From assembly GCA_963693085.1 (NCBI GenBank), contig OY856409.1:506405803-506469802 (forward strand): DNA of 64,000 bases, given 5' to 3'. The stretch is from Alisma plantago-aquatica (lineage: Eukaryota; Streptophyta; Magnoliopsida; Alismatales; Alismataceae). Under the pieces are notes generated by a model. That model was not told where the DNA came from, did not search any database, and saw only the letters and a program-made list of their open reading frames with translations. A program made the translations under genes and the position numbers. Below, one piece after another: positions 44,101 to 56,649 of the stretch (positions within the stretch are counted from its first letter, which is position 1; each line of letters begins with the position of its first letter).

Positions 44101-44800
44101 ACCCTTCTCTCTTGACCTTCTTTTCATTCCAACCTTCTCGCTGCATTGTTGATCATCATCTCTATCAATTTCACCTCTTCTTGTCTTGACGAACCACCTT
44201 GTACGTTCTCCAGTTTTCTTTCTCATACCTTCCAACTTCCAATGTATAAACCTTCCATCAGAAGTTGGCAACCATCAGAAGGTATCTTGTCTACTCGCCA
44301 ACATTTTCTTGCTCTCTCCGCTCGCCATCAAAAGACGATACTCTGCTCCTTTGGCCATGTCCCTAGAATTACCATTGGTTCTTTGAGCCTCTTTACCTAC
44401 CATCAATTTACATGCACTGTCAGAAGCCACCTTCATTAACCATCGGAAGACATCCTCCCATAAGAACCATTGATTCTTTGACAATCATCAGAATATATCC
44501 ACCTTGCCTTAGCAAACCATCAGTTGACTGGAGACCATCAATTTTATTAAACATCAAAAGGTTTTTTCTTCTCTAAACTCCAACCCATCGGAACTCTCAT
44601 CGTAGATCCTTCACAAACCATTAGTTTAGAGATTTGTTGATTTACCATAACTTCACATATCTTCTCCCTAAGAGTTACATATTTCAACAAATTTCCTATT
44701 GCCCTAACCTTGACACGAGATATACCAAAATCTACATTGCAAGTAGAATTTAAATGGCAGGTAATACATGTAGATAAAACATTGTTTGCAAAGGACTCAT
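44101..44800 (+). other. ACCATC-word array, non-coding
   Basis: Between about 44270 and 44640 the degenerate word ACCATCAGAA (or ACCATTGG, ACCATCGG) recurs about every 20-30 bases. Similar arrays lie at 11660-11976 and 53000-53560, which suggests U3 sequence of related elements. The first 170 bases hold nothing recognisable. Confidence 0.4.
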
Positions 44801-44899
44801 CAAGAGGGTAAGTGAGGCCAGTAGAATTAGAGAAACACTCATCTAGGAGGAAATAGATACAATAGAGAGATTAAAGAATCCATGGGGAACCAACCCCAT

Positions 44900-47800
44900 C
44901 CAGTATAAGAGCCAAGCTGGAGGTAGACAAATTAAAGTATTTGAAGGAACCAATTCCTAAAGAGTCCTCCAGCTATGATGAATCTACGGGGATAGAAACT
45001 TCTGAGTATAGACCCTCTGGTGAAATTCAAAACCCCAAGAATAGAGGGGCACTAAGTCCCCTACCCAAGGAAAAACCAAGTGAACTGGCCAAGACATAAG
45101 AGATGGATAGTACTAGAGAATAGATAATGCGACATCCAGTAGTAACACTACTATTGAGATTCTTACCAAGATTGTTCCACAAGCAATGGATGTCATCTAC
45201 AAGGAACAACCTATTAACTATTTCTTGCCTAGATATGATGACCATCTAGATATTTGGTAAGAGATGTAAAACAACAAAATCTTTAAGGGCACAAGGTTTA
45301 GATATGTGGACACCCTAAAATTTTTGGAATATACCAAAGGGTGAAGGAAAATATGTAAAATGTAGGAATCTACTAAATCTACTTCAACAACCACATATTC
45401 TATGATGAACCCACCTTGGAGTTCATGTCTTCTCTGAAGAAGCTACCAGTTTCAAAATAAGAAGTCAAGGAGTGTGGGGGAGATTATAAATTGGCATTCC
45501 GAATTATCAAGGAGGACTACGTACATACTGAGAAATGGCCAAATTCAATCTTCACTGACTTAGATGAACAAGCAAAAAGACAATAAAGCTAAGGGGATAG
45601 AGAGGTTCAAGGTTTCAACGCTAACTAGACGTGGGTAAAGCTATCAAGAGAAAGCTAGTACATCTCAGGGTAGTAGAAAGTTGCAACATCTGCTCAGGAA
45701 TCATGTGTCTCATGCATAAGATCTTTGTCAATGCCTAGTTCTTTAGGACAGACACAAGAAATGTGACCAGCATGGATCAACACATTCTAAGGAGCATCAT
45801 GGGGAAAAAGTCAGTCAATATCGGGCGAATATTGATTGATATGCTAGCAAAGTAGTGGCACCAGGAGGCTCACGTGATTTTTTCATGGGAGGACTCATTA
45901 CTTATATTGTCCACTGTCTAGGTTACCTTATTGAACTGGATTTCTTCCTCAAATATACAGGGGAAAGATTAGTCAACGCCAAGTAACTAGCTTCTATAAA
46001 TGTATTGGCAAGTTAGAAGGAGAAACACTTTTACAAATTCTACAAATCAAAGGACCTTCTCCCCTTGTATGAAATGTAAAACTATGACTACAACAAACTC
46101 CTATTCCATGGTGATGATATTTTGGAAATGAAATCTGGAGCCACACTGCTACCACCTCTAAGTGATAAGGCGTCAGTCAAACCACTGATAAAACATATAG
46201 AAGATACAGCTAAAAACCTGGCACAAATAGTAATAATCTTCTTCCCAAAGAAGATAGTGACTAAGACAAAATGCATGAAATCCCCCACACCTGAGGCAAT
46301 AACTCTAGAAGAAGAAGAGGTTGAACCTCCAACAAATACACCTTCCTCCAGTATCCCAATGACACCTGAACAGATTTTGACTGGAATACCTGACTCCATT
46401 GATGCCAATAGAAATGTTATACCGAGGATACCAACAAAACCAGAATAGAAGGAGATGATAAAACCATCCACCAACGCGTGTGTGGCATCACACCACACCA
46501 TTTCTATGGCTACCAATAGTAATGTCCTTAGTGATACACCATCCATTCAAGGTGTTGATAAGGAAACAACAAATATGAAAATGAGCCGATTTGTCCCTAT
46601 CTGTTTGCATCATTCATCCGGTGTGGAGGGGTGCGTTACGTCGTCCACAACCCCTTGCCCTATCCACCTATCTAACTACGAAGCCGAAAGGGAGGCACTA
46701 GAAAAGGAGGCCTCCAAAAAAGGGAAGCCCCTGCCAAACAATGAGGCTGAGAAAAGCCTTTACATGTGAAAGGGACAAGAAATATGTGTTCAAGTGAAGG
46801 AACCTGAGCAGGAGGCAAGCTCAAAGAAGTGTAAAGAGCAACCATAACAAGCCCCTTTTGTAGCAAAATTCATGGAGATAGGGCAAGAAATAGAAAAATC
46901 GTATGAGATCATCTCTAACTCTGCCTTAAATATTTTAAACTTAACTTCAAGTATGTCTACACTAAGTTCATAGGTTGAGAACCTAACAACTGAGATGTAG
47001 CCATTGTTGGGCCTGCCACAACAGATGCAGTTCCTAGTTGCAAACCAAATGCAGGTCATGGAAGCTACATTAGGCATGACCAAAAGGTTGTCCTACTATG
47101 CCAAGAGTGGAACTACCTACAATGAGAGAATGAGTGTGATGAACTACAATGAGAGAATTAGTAGCTACATGTCAAACATAGGAAGTGGAAGGAGGCACCA
47201 ACGCCATCACCTTCCCATGAAGAGGCATTGCAAAAAAGATTAAAAATTGCAAACAAGGAGGGCTCCTCCTCAACTTCATGTGAAAAGGACATGCAACTGA
47301 AGGTGGATATGGTATTCACCAAACTAAACACTACTAAAGATACAACAACCCCAGAATAAGAAAGTCACAGTAGAACTATTTGTTGAATGGGGGAGGGAAA
47401 TTTTGTGAGGAACATGGAAGTGCATGTCAGGGAGAACGATAATGACAATTCCCTGACCTCTTCAGGGAACTACACTTCAAGGTATATCAGGGCATCATAG
47501 AAATATTAGGGCATCATAGAAATATCAGGACATTGAGTACCTGTTGCAGACATAGAAGCAACTAGATAGAACATCATTATCCTAAAATAGCCTGAGGCGA
47601 GGGAGGAGGCACCAGACACAAATGAGGACATAATGAACAGGCTAAATCCTCTTCTTGAGTACAATGCTCCACCACCTCCAATCGACAATGAAGACTTTGT
47701 CATTGAAGGAGGATTTCATAAAAATCCTTTTGAGGTAGAAATAGAGGAGCATACTGTTAAACAAGATGAGAGAAACATGAACTGGATGTTCAACAATGCC

Positions 47801-48175
47801 TCAAGGAAACCAATCAATCTAGTGTTTCCCAAACCACCACTGATATCTAATACAAACCCAAAAGCACCACCATCACTTCCGTGTAAAATGAAGGACATGG
47901 AGATGACATCAGTATCAGGGATGTTACTTCATGGTATTCATGTCTTGGAAGATATTCTTGATGATGATAAACCTGGGGAAGACATCATCTACAAAAACAA
48001 CAGATACTATCTAACAAGGGACGACCTTTTTTTAATAATCGACCCATTTATTTATCTCATACCCATGTACATGTTGAGCATAGTGGATTGCAGCCTAGCT
48101 GCTATCTTAGTTCACATGTGTCTAATGACTCCAGGTTTACATTTATATCATTACGATATTCATGTTGTAAACTAA
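44900..48175 (+). pseudogene. Decayed element coding region, retrotransposon gag-like or transposon-protein-like
   Basis: A long stretch of coding character in shifting frames. Around 45670-45850 it reads NICSGIMCLMHKIF, TSMDQHILRSIMGKKSVNIGRILIDMLAKQWHQE and then (other frame) GGLITYIVHCLGYLIELDFFLKYTGERLVNAK, reminiscent of the 'putative plant transposon protein' domain found in many plant genomes. It continues through DDILEMKSGATLLPPLSDKASVKP (46113-46450), a proline- and glutamate-rich stretch, and a 180-codon frame at 47633-48175 that contains NRYYLTRDDLFLIIDP. At least ten stops or frame changes. No RT or integrase is visible. The family call is tentative. Confidence 0.4.
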
Positions 48176-48179
48176 GTGG

Positions 48180-49760
48180 TGGATTTTCATAATACATGTG
48201 GTTTGCATTACACTATAAGTGTAACTTCGTGAGACCAATAACTACCTTATTGCTCTGACGGTTCATGTACGACACTGCTATCTGATCCCTAGCTTCCTTC
48301 TTTTACTTAGCCATCCAGTATGCATATCTAGGAAAAGCCCCCAGTTCAGCCTTCAACACCTTCGTTACTAGTAAGCTCTCTATCTCGATAATGGCCTTTG
48401 ACTAATTGTGATTAACAATTCACTTCACCGTAAGCATGATACCAGCCAGTTCCTCTTCCAGGATAGATGTTGTGTTCACCCTTATCGCCCATACACCCAA
48501 CCAAGATCTATGTGCATTCCTCACCATTGTTGCTATGGTCTTTCCTCTCTTCTTCCTTGTTGCATCCACATTCACTTTGATCGTATCCCTGGCAGGAGGG
48601 GACCAATTTCCCCCTATAGTCATTTCAGTGTTGTCGACATTCCTCTTGAAAGCTTCAATATTTAGCTGTATTTCTTTGTGTATGCTTCCCATTTGATGTT
48701 CCACTATCTTGATCCCACCTTCGAATACTTGATGGTTTCTAAACTTCCACATACAGTGGCAAGCGACCCAGAAGTTGTTCTTTGGGATCCTCTCATTAGT
48801 TTTTACTATTGTGAGCCATCCCTCAATGGTGTTGGGTCTAAAGAACAGATCCTGGTCCCCAGGGTTCACCAACAATTGCTAGGTCTTCTTCACCACCTCA
48901 CAATCCCGTAGAGCATGAAGGATGGTTTCATCCTCCTTCCTACATCTCTGGAAAGTAGCCAAATTGGTCATGTGTCTTCTTCTTTTGTCATTAGTGAGTA
49001 GCGCCTCATGTTGAGTTAACCAAGCAAAAACCCTGATCTTTCCCAAAACCCCAAGTTTCCATAGTTGTTTCCACTCCCTTTGGCATACGACCTCTTTTTG
49101 AGCTCTGAGCACCTTATAAGAGGAGGTTGTCGTGTATGTTCCTTCAACGGTATGATTCCATGCTCTGTAGTCCTTGTAATCTCTTTCGAGTGGAACACCT
49201 TTCCTTAGAATGTGCCTAACCATTTCCTCCTCAAAATACCATTGCAAGAATTCCATATCCCATTCATCATTGTTTGTTACTACACAATTGACTTTCAGGT
49301 CCTGTAACTTGGGGGGTATTGGATTTTGGGCATATGTCTTCAGAGTAAGATTAGTGTCTACCCATGTGTTAAATCAGAAATTCACTGTTCCTCCATTCAC
49401 CAGTATCAACATAGAGTTTTTATAGATCTGATCCTTCCCTTCCATAACATCTTGGCTGAGTCTAGATACGGACATAGGCCTTCCAGGTTCAACCCTACGA
49501 ATCGATCTTTAAGTGCTTTACACCATATTGAATTTCTTCTTGTCGCCATCTCCCATGTGTTCTTTAATATAAGAGCTTTGTTCCATTCCCTCAAGTCTTT
49601 AATACCCAAACCTCTATGCTTCTTGGAACTAGTGACCTTGTCCCAGGCTGAAGTGTCTATTAACAGAGTATTCTTCGAAGTCCTATGTAGAACTATAATC
49701 AAAGAATATATGTATAGGGACAAAATAGGACCCATTTCCAATGCCACATCAACTATTGCT
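48180..49760 (-). pseudogene. LINE ORF2 3' fragment (post-RT, zinc-finger and RNase H start)
   Basis: Minus strand, inserted in the decayed element. From 49747 downward: AWDKVTSSKKHRGLGIKDLREWNKALILKNTWEM, SIWCKALKDRFVG, then (49256-48879) the zinc-finger region GTYTTTSSYKVLR, WKLGVLGKIRVFAWLTQHEALLT and RCRKEDETILHALRDC, then (48875-48420) FWVACHCMWKFRNHQVF and the start of an RNase H-like domain WSPPARDTIKVNVDAT. Frame changes at about 49400 and at 48878. The RT proper is missing on the 5' side and no poly(A) is visible on the 3' side. Clearly of LINE origin; a third, distinct copy. Confidence 0.85.
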
Positions 49761-49764
49761 ACTC

Positions 49765-51200
49765 ATCTATACTTGGAAAATTACAAATCTCCCTCAATTG
49801 AAGAGCTACAAGATAGTTTGCACAAAATAAGGAAACTATAGTTCATAACTCTCCCTCTCAAGGCCTTCAACCATTGGCTTCTGACCGTGGTGGATTGCAC
49901 TACAAGGCAGGTGACACTTTAAAACTACACTACCAAATACCTACCATGTGGATGGATGGTCCTTAGAAAACTAGAGACAAGGGAAATCTAGATGATCTAG
50001 ATCCACCTTAAATGCCTCATACAGTGGAATGATGGGTGGTACCACCCAAACTAGAATGAATTTCACAATGATTGTAGTGCACCCGAAAAAATACTTGATT
50101 CAAGGGACAGTGCCTTCATCATGCTTAGGACCATTAAATTAGTAAAGGGAGGAATTCTCCTTAAGCAAACAACTAATGAGGATTTTCATGCGTTAAGAGG
50201 AAAGTATGTCATGGAAGTTATCCATTACAGTCATGTGTTAAGAGAAAAGTATGTCATGGAAGTCACCCATTACAGATGATTTTTCTATGATGGACACATG
50301 CAAGACATCTTGAGGAGAATGCCCTCACTCAAACCCCTCCCTGAACAAACTCCACGGAGGGAAAAACTAAAAAATTTAGAGAAGGAAATAGAAGCCCCTC
50401 CTCTAAAAGATAGTACAACTATCCCGGTGCCCCCCATTCAAGACTGCCTACACCTTCACTTCCAGATTTAACCATCCCACCTTACCCACCTGTATAAGAA
50501 CCAATAGTTTTATAGATGTCTATTGAAGCAAATGTCAGAACCACTAAAGGTCCCCTAATAGAAGAGCCTACTATCACTAAAACTACTTATGAAACTACAT
50601 AAGCTACCTTCCCACCTCAAGACAATATCAACAAACTAGAGGCAGTAAAGGAAGTAGCCAACTATGAAAAAGTTGATGCCTCAATCCCCTCAAACCAAGG
50701 GATAGATAAATATGATGCAGATAATAACCCAGAGGATAACACTGCAGAATTTACTTGCACAAACCTACCGATACAACCTACATGCAAAAAAATTTATAAA
50801 ATGCTAGCTACGGATTTTTGCAGGAAGATCTTACTTTTGTCATGGGAAGAATTGACATCGCAAGAAGTTGAAATTGTCACCATTTTTAATGGGACAACGT
50901 TCAAGTCCTACGGCTAGACCTACATGAGATACTTAAGGTTAGGGGTTGTATTATAGTCAACATCGTGACATCCTGCCATTAACTTTTAGATGACGATATT
51001 GATGATTTTTATATGGCCTTCTATGACATTGTAGGGGACATAATCTAGAAGAAGGATTTCGGAGACCTCTAATGACTTACAGATCATTTAAAGTATAATG
51101 TCCCACACTTCATATTCATACCTATTTTGTATGGCAAACACTAGACATTATTGTCAGTCTATACAAAGGCTCAAATGATGATCTTATACAATAGCTCAAA
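49765..51200 (+). pseudogene. Continuation of the decayed element; possible Ulp1-type (C48) protease pieces
   Basis: After the LINE fragment the plus-strand coding character resumes: SPSIEELQDSLHKIRKL, then FITLPLKAFNHWLLTVVD near 49850-49890. Further on, LDLHEILKVRGCIIVNIVTSCH, LLDDDIDDFYMAFYDIVG and VPHFIFIPILYGKH-stop-TLLSVYTKAQ (about 50920-51175). In the last piece the stop is TAG where TGG would give the His-Trp step, with hydrophobic strands around it, typical of Ulp1 proteases. Such proteases are often carried by plant Mutator-like and some other transposons. The Cys and Asp of the active site were not located with confidence. A 45-base tandem repeat lies at 50187-50275. Confidence 0.3.
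50187..50275 (+). repeat. Two-copy tandem repeat, about 45 bp
   Basis: CATGCGTTAAGAGGAAAGTA (50187) recurs as CATGTGTTAAGAGAAAAGTA (50232); both units end CCATTACAG. In frame it would repeat 15 codons of the decayed reading frame. Confidence 0.8.
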
Positions 51201-52840
51201 CGCTCTATTTGGCTTGAAGCGGACAACATATATCAAGACAGCTAAAAGTGTGACTGAACAAAAATCTGCATAGATGGCTACACAAATTGTCAAGCTAATA
51301 TGAATGTTTGGAAGGGGACCCATATGAAGGTTTGAAATTTGAAAAACCACAATTCTATCACAGGATCCCACAACAAGCACCAGGCTCCAACAACTATGGT
51401 TTATGTCTTATTCATATGCAAATGTTGGCTACTTCATATCTCAAGGTGGAATATTATTAGGAAGGTTATTACCACCACCTTCATGGGACTTACGTAATGG
51501 AGATCTTAACATTAGATTGGGCATTGATAAGCTCAAAGCATTAACTCACGTGTTCTCTCTCAACCTCACTTTTTGACACCCTGAGGATAGGTGTGTGATA
51601 ATTTTGGTGGGGATGAATAGGCAAGCTAGGTACTTTTACTTTCTCAACATCTCAATTTTCTTCCCTAACTTTTTTCTTTTTACTTCTACCCTACCTCCTT
51701 GCAAAAAATTTGCTAACATTTTGAAAAGTCAGATGGAAACTTTTTTCAATGTATATAATTTTAGTCTTTTTAACCTTAGAAGGAAAAATTGTGATGAATA
51801 GGAAGTTTTAAAGGTAAATTCTAAATCCACTTTTCCTTGTTGTTGTCACCACACTTACCTTAGAACTTCTTGTATCCAAGATACTTCTTAGTGTAATCAT
51901 TCCAAGAATGATGTTTTGGTCTACTTATTCACCTAAGTAAAATTTAATTTACTATGTCTTTACATCATTCCAATCTCAAGATACTGTAGGAAGCAAAGGA
52001 ACACTACTATCCCAAGAAAAATCCTCTAAAATAAGGAGGACCGTGTCTGGTGCACTCTCGATCAATCTTCAAGCTTCCCAATACAAGATGAAAAACACAA
52101 ACACAAGAAACAGAGGAAACAACTACCCCTTCTAGTGCTAATACCCAACTCTGGGAACAAAAGAGGCATGGCAGCCCATTTCCCCTAAAATACACATTTC
52201 CTAAAGCCTTGTCAGTAAGAATAAAAGCCAAACGTGAATAAAAACATGAGAGTTGTTCCTGGAAAGATGCTAGAAGTCTCTGGTCGGTGTAGAAGTACTC
52301 AAGAATGCAGATATGTCATTCCTGATAGTAGAACGTGGAAGTCAAAGAAAAACCTACATGTCTTTTGATGACTATCTTACACAACCACCTAAAACTTTGT
52401 CAGGGCTGATAGTTGAGTGACACTATTTTACAACAGTTCTCATGGTTGAGTGAACCCTAGAAAGATAGGATAAACCAGCAACCTTAGCCTACCCCTGCAC
52501 TTTTAGTTAGGACTATCCAAAAAAAATAAAAGTTGTGTGTGAAAGCTACCTCTGGTGGTGTCTTGCACAAGTACAGCTTGGAAACAAGGTTGACTATAAA
52601 TCATGAAGGAGACACCTCTCCTGATAAGAGGATGTACTAGACAAAAGGGGTCATGAAACTCTAGATCTAAGAGTATGAAACTTGGGGGTATAGTAAGCAG
52701 ATCGAGCCATTATGAAGAAGTCTTGACCTAAGGTTGGTGTAAGGACATGGTCAACATTCGAAAAACACTAAACAAATGAAGCCATTAACATTGACTCGAT
52801 GCCTTGATTCTATTTACTAGATTGAGGACAAACTAAACTC
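51201..52840. other. Unassigned AT-rich sequence
   Basis: No domain, RNA gene or repeat recognised. Short frames only. Probably the 3' untranslated part of the decayed element. Confidence 0.4.
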
Positions 52841-53777
52841 TAAGTTTGGGGTGATATTATATAATTTGTACATATTTCATACCTAATTTTATCTTTAGTT
52901 TCCTCTCTTTATTCATAGTTACCTTAACTTTCTCATATTTTTCTCATATTTACCATGTATGCATATATTCAAAGTGAACTACTCATTTCCATGCAGGTAA
53001 CTTACCCAATGATGGTTTTAACCATTGTAAAGATTCCTCGTTAGTTTCCACAACTAATTGTGACCATCCAGCCTCAGCATCAAACTGACATCCATTAAGT
53101 TGACCAGCCATCTGTTCCTAAAATTGATGGCCTCCAATAGTACCCAGATGCCCAACCATATGAAGGTATATAAAATGGCTACTCAGCCATCGAAAGGTGA
53201 TCAGTCAGAACAACCATTAGTTCCCAAAACAAATAGCCACTTTGAAGACCCCTTGTAGGTATACTAGGTGATCATCAACCAATGGACCACCTATAGATGA
53301 TCATGATGGCTCAGCAGATGCCTCTATCAATGGTGTAATTACTAACCCATCTAGTGATGGTTTACTAACAGAGAACCAATGAATGCATGGTCAAGCGGAA
53401 TGCCTACTACTGGCCAACCTGAGTTCTACTAATGGAAGGACTAAACAATGTCAACTTATGGCTAGGAAGAAATGACAGCTTGCATGCTAGACCTATCTAG
53501 TGATGGAAGTACCACAAGCATCGATCATTTAGAGTATTAAGCTTGTGCCTCAAGGAACCTTCTTAAAGAACTTGTGATTCAAGTAAAGCACCACCTCAAA
53601 CCCTGCATCATGGGCTATAAATAGGAGATCTCATGCTACTATGTCGGGGGGGTCACAACACAAGTGAGACGTTGGAGTGATTCCCCCAAGACACCCCACC
53701 ATCAACCTTAGATTCCATCCATCGATTCGGTACTCTAAGGAAGAGAGTCTGAGGAGCATTTAACCTCCATCATTGCA
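52841..53777 (+). repeat. LTR-like U3 and leader, left part of a split LTR
   Basis: Begins near AAACTCTAAGTTTGGGGTGA, a phrase that often precedes or opens LTRs of Athila/Tat-type elements. Then come an ACCATC/GATGGT-word array (53000-53560) and a TATAAATA box at 53616-53623 followed by a CT/AC-rich leader. The sequence is cut at 53777 by the Athila-like insertion. It appears to resume at 59925-59960 and 61398-62300, whose last part (CCTTGTCCCTGTGTTTGACC, about 62229) resembles the U5 end of such LTRs. Confidence 0.5.
53616..53623 (+). promoter_or_regulatory. TATA box of the split LTR
   Basis: TATAAATA in GGGCTATAAATAGGAG, with a leader-like sequence following. Confidence 0.55.
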
Positions 53778-55336
53778 TGTTAGCTGTGTGTGCAAGTTTA
53801 ATATTTATAAACTCAAAAATTACCCCACAAGTATACGGGTGTGTGTAGTATTATCAAGGTTGTCCAAGGAGCAAAGGTTTTTTAGGCACAAGAGCAATGA
53901 AGTTCAACAATCTAGATCTTTCTAATAAGAGAGGTTTTGTTATGTTGACTAAGAAATTAAAAGGAAATGAACTAAAATAGAAAACACTTGTATTAAGGAT
54001 CAATTTGGATTAGGGATTCTTGAGGATAGGGTTTCACATCCACATCATAGTATGAAGAACAAAAAAGATCAAGAACACTAGCAATACACAAGGGAGGCAT
54101 GTAACCTACACCCACCTCCCAGTAGTGTAGAACGGTCCTAACTTTGTATACCACTCCCATAGATATACTTACATTCGGATTAAAAATCTTTGTTCCCCAA
54201 CATATCTCAGCCACTCCTGTGGTCAAGGTAGTGCAGCTAAGGTACATCTCCTTACTTCTATGCACATCTTCCTAGATTATACAAAGAGAAGAAATCATAA
54301 ATATAAAGTGGCCAGCAAAGCATGTAAGAAGAATTAAACACCGATGAACCTTAGAACAGTGAAACAACTAGAATTTTATATGAAATTCATGATCAACATA
54401 GTTATGACATGGGATTTATTCCCCCATGACCAAGAATAAGAAATCTACTCGTCCATGGCTATAGAAAGTAGATACAAGCAGTAGAAAGTACTGCTAGGCA
54501 TCATAATAGAAGAAAATAACCGTGGATGTACGTAGAAGAAGTAAGATAGAGTTGAAAATCCGGTCAAGGAGTCACAAATCCGTCTTTGCTGCTGGAAACT
54601 CTCCAAAAACCTTCACACCACAGTGGAGAGAAGAGAACAGCGGAGATCCCTACTGTAATTGTTGGAGAAGAAGGAAGAAGAAGAGGTTTCTCTCCCAAGA
54701 AACCACCTTTTCTCCCTTTGGAACTCCTCCAACTCCTCCTTTCTTTCCCTTGCATTAGTCCCTCTTTAAAAGGTCTAATATGTCATGGTAATTGTCCCAA
54801 GATGGATTGGGGTCATATATATAAGCATGAGGTAGTTAAATTCATGTTTGAGTGAAATATATAGGTCACACAATGTGTCTTTTATAAGACACAACATGTC
54901 TTACGTGATAATTGAAGTCTGGATCAACTTCTGAAAAGTTACACGACATGTCTTCAATAAGACTTGTCGTGTCTCCAATAAGACAAGGCATGTTGCTACA
55001 AATTTGGGAGTTTTAGGTTCAATTTCTGGACTATGACACAGGGTGACTTTAATAAGACACGATGTGTCATTATTAGAACACGGGGTGTCTTTATCAATTT
55101 CAGCAACACTAATTTTTTGAATGTCGAGATGATTGGGGAATGTGTTGATGTATGTTATGATGGCATTTTCTCCCTATTTTGATGTCAAATTATTGTACCT
55201 ACAAACCAAGCCATAGAGTAAGTAAAGATCACAATCAAAGGGAAATTCTACAATGATTAAGAGTGATTATTGGGTGAAAATGATTTGGAAATGCAACCAT
55301 AAGTAGTACAAAAGATGATATAAATTACACACATCA
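53778..55336 (-). repeat. 3' LTR of the Athila-like element
   Basis: Plus strand TGTTAGCTGTGTG to ACACACATCA. Contains TATATATA on the minus strand at about 54816-54823 and an array of GACACG-type hairpins just upstream of it (54874-55110). Confidence 0.9.
54874..55110. promoter_or_regulatory. Hairpin array upstream of the TATA box, Athila-like 3' LTR
   Basis: TGTGTCTT-TTAT-AAGACACA (54874-54893, perfect 8-base arms); ACACGACATGTCTT-CAAT-AAGACTTGTCGTGT (54941-54972, 13 of 14 pairs); further weaker ones around 54972-54990 and 55040-55100. The partner LTR has the same array at about 59453-59700. Confidence 0.85.
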
Positions 55337-56649
55337 AATCCCCCTAAGCTTAAACCATTGACTGTCCTCAAGAAAAAAGAGCATAGAAATACAAATGAAG
55401 GAATTGTCAAGTTCATGCATAGATCAAATGAAATGATAGATGTGTATAAGACCAAACCAACCATGATCAACAAGTTTATACTCATAGCCCTCAATTCAAC
55501 TTAAACACCTAAGAAAGAGAATTTTAGTTCAGTGTGGGTGGTCACAATTAACTAAATCAATCAATTAAACAATACTAGGTAGAATTTGGATGACCAAGCC
55601 AAACAATTAGTGGATGTGCAACTCAAACTCTCAACGATTAAGGATACAAATGATGAAATATTAGTTCAAATTAACAATTTCAGTTGTACTCTCCTTCTTT
55701 CCCAAAAATGTTATGACAATGGATTATGGGTTCTGGCACTAGGTTGCTAATGTAGGCTTATGCACAAGTGGAGTACCGGTTGGGGTATTTTACCCTCTTT
55801 TAAGATATACCTCCTAACCATCATGGCTTGATCGTACATACACCAGGCTAGCTTGATATGTGGATGGTTTAGTCATCTTTTATGGGGTATGAGGGTGAAA
55901 TAAGCCAAAAGAAAATTTAATTTTTTTTCACAACATAGGAGAGACAACTAAATTGCAACATTAGCTACATTTCATTCATTGGTTATGAAAAAAATTCACT
56001 AAAAGAGTGGTTGAAATGCACTAAGATCTTGGCAAGGACATCCCTTATTCTAAATGATGTTTCAAAGTTGATTTACTCAAAAATATTGAAACCATTACAT
56101 GTTTAAAGCAATCAAGGATGTGAAAGATGAATGTTTAGGCTAGAAGCATAAACCAGAGTTAAGCACATGTTGATGGCCAAAAGGTATCATTTGATCAATG
56201 CATGCCTTTTACAATTTCTACAAATGATATTTATCACCAAAAGAGGACAATTAGTTAAGCATGGGAATTCAATCCACATACAAATGATGGATCTCAAATC
56301 AAACTGGACTTTCAACAAGAAGAACAGAAACTAAAAACAATAACTAAGAAAATAATGATAAAAGTGAAATAAAACTACACTACACTACTGGTCGGTTGCT
56401 TTCCCCCTATGCTTGAAATATGCAGTGTCCTCATTGCATATAACAAACTCAAGAGGATTGCAACCGAATACCTGTCATGGTGAATGATGAAGATGGAGGT
56501 CCATTTCTTTGATTTGAGGCTGGAAATTGTTGCATCATATATATGCGCCTCTTTGTCAATGTATCATTGATTTGGGACAAAGATATATGCTTGTGATTTG
56601 CAATAGGAATAGGCTTTTAGACATACATGTTGTTTGTCCCTTGTTTCAC

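Noticed and set aside
46088..46546. 152-codon minus-strand frame
   Set aside because: Antisense to the plus-strand frame at 46122-46448, which fits the neighbouring decayed coding region better; no domain recognised on the minus strand.
47487..47525. 19-base tandem repeat near 47490 as a CRISPR-like or iteron array
   Set aside because: Only two units, in a decayed reading frame of a plant element; no spacers or further copies.
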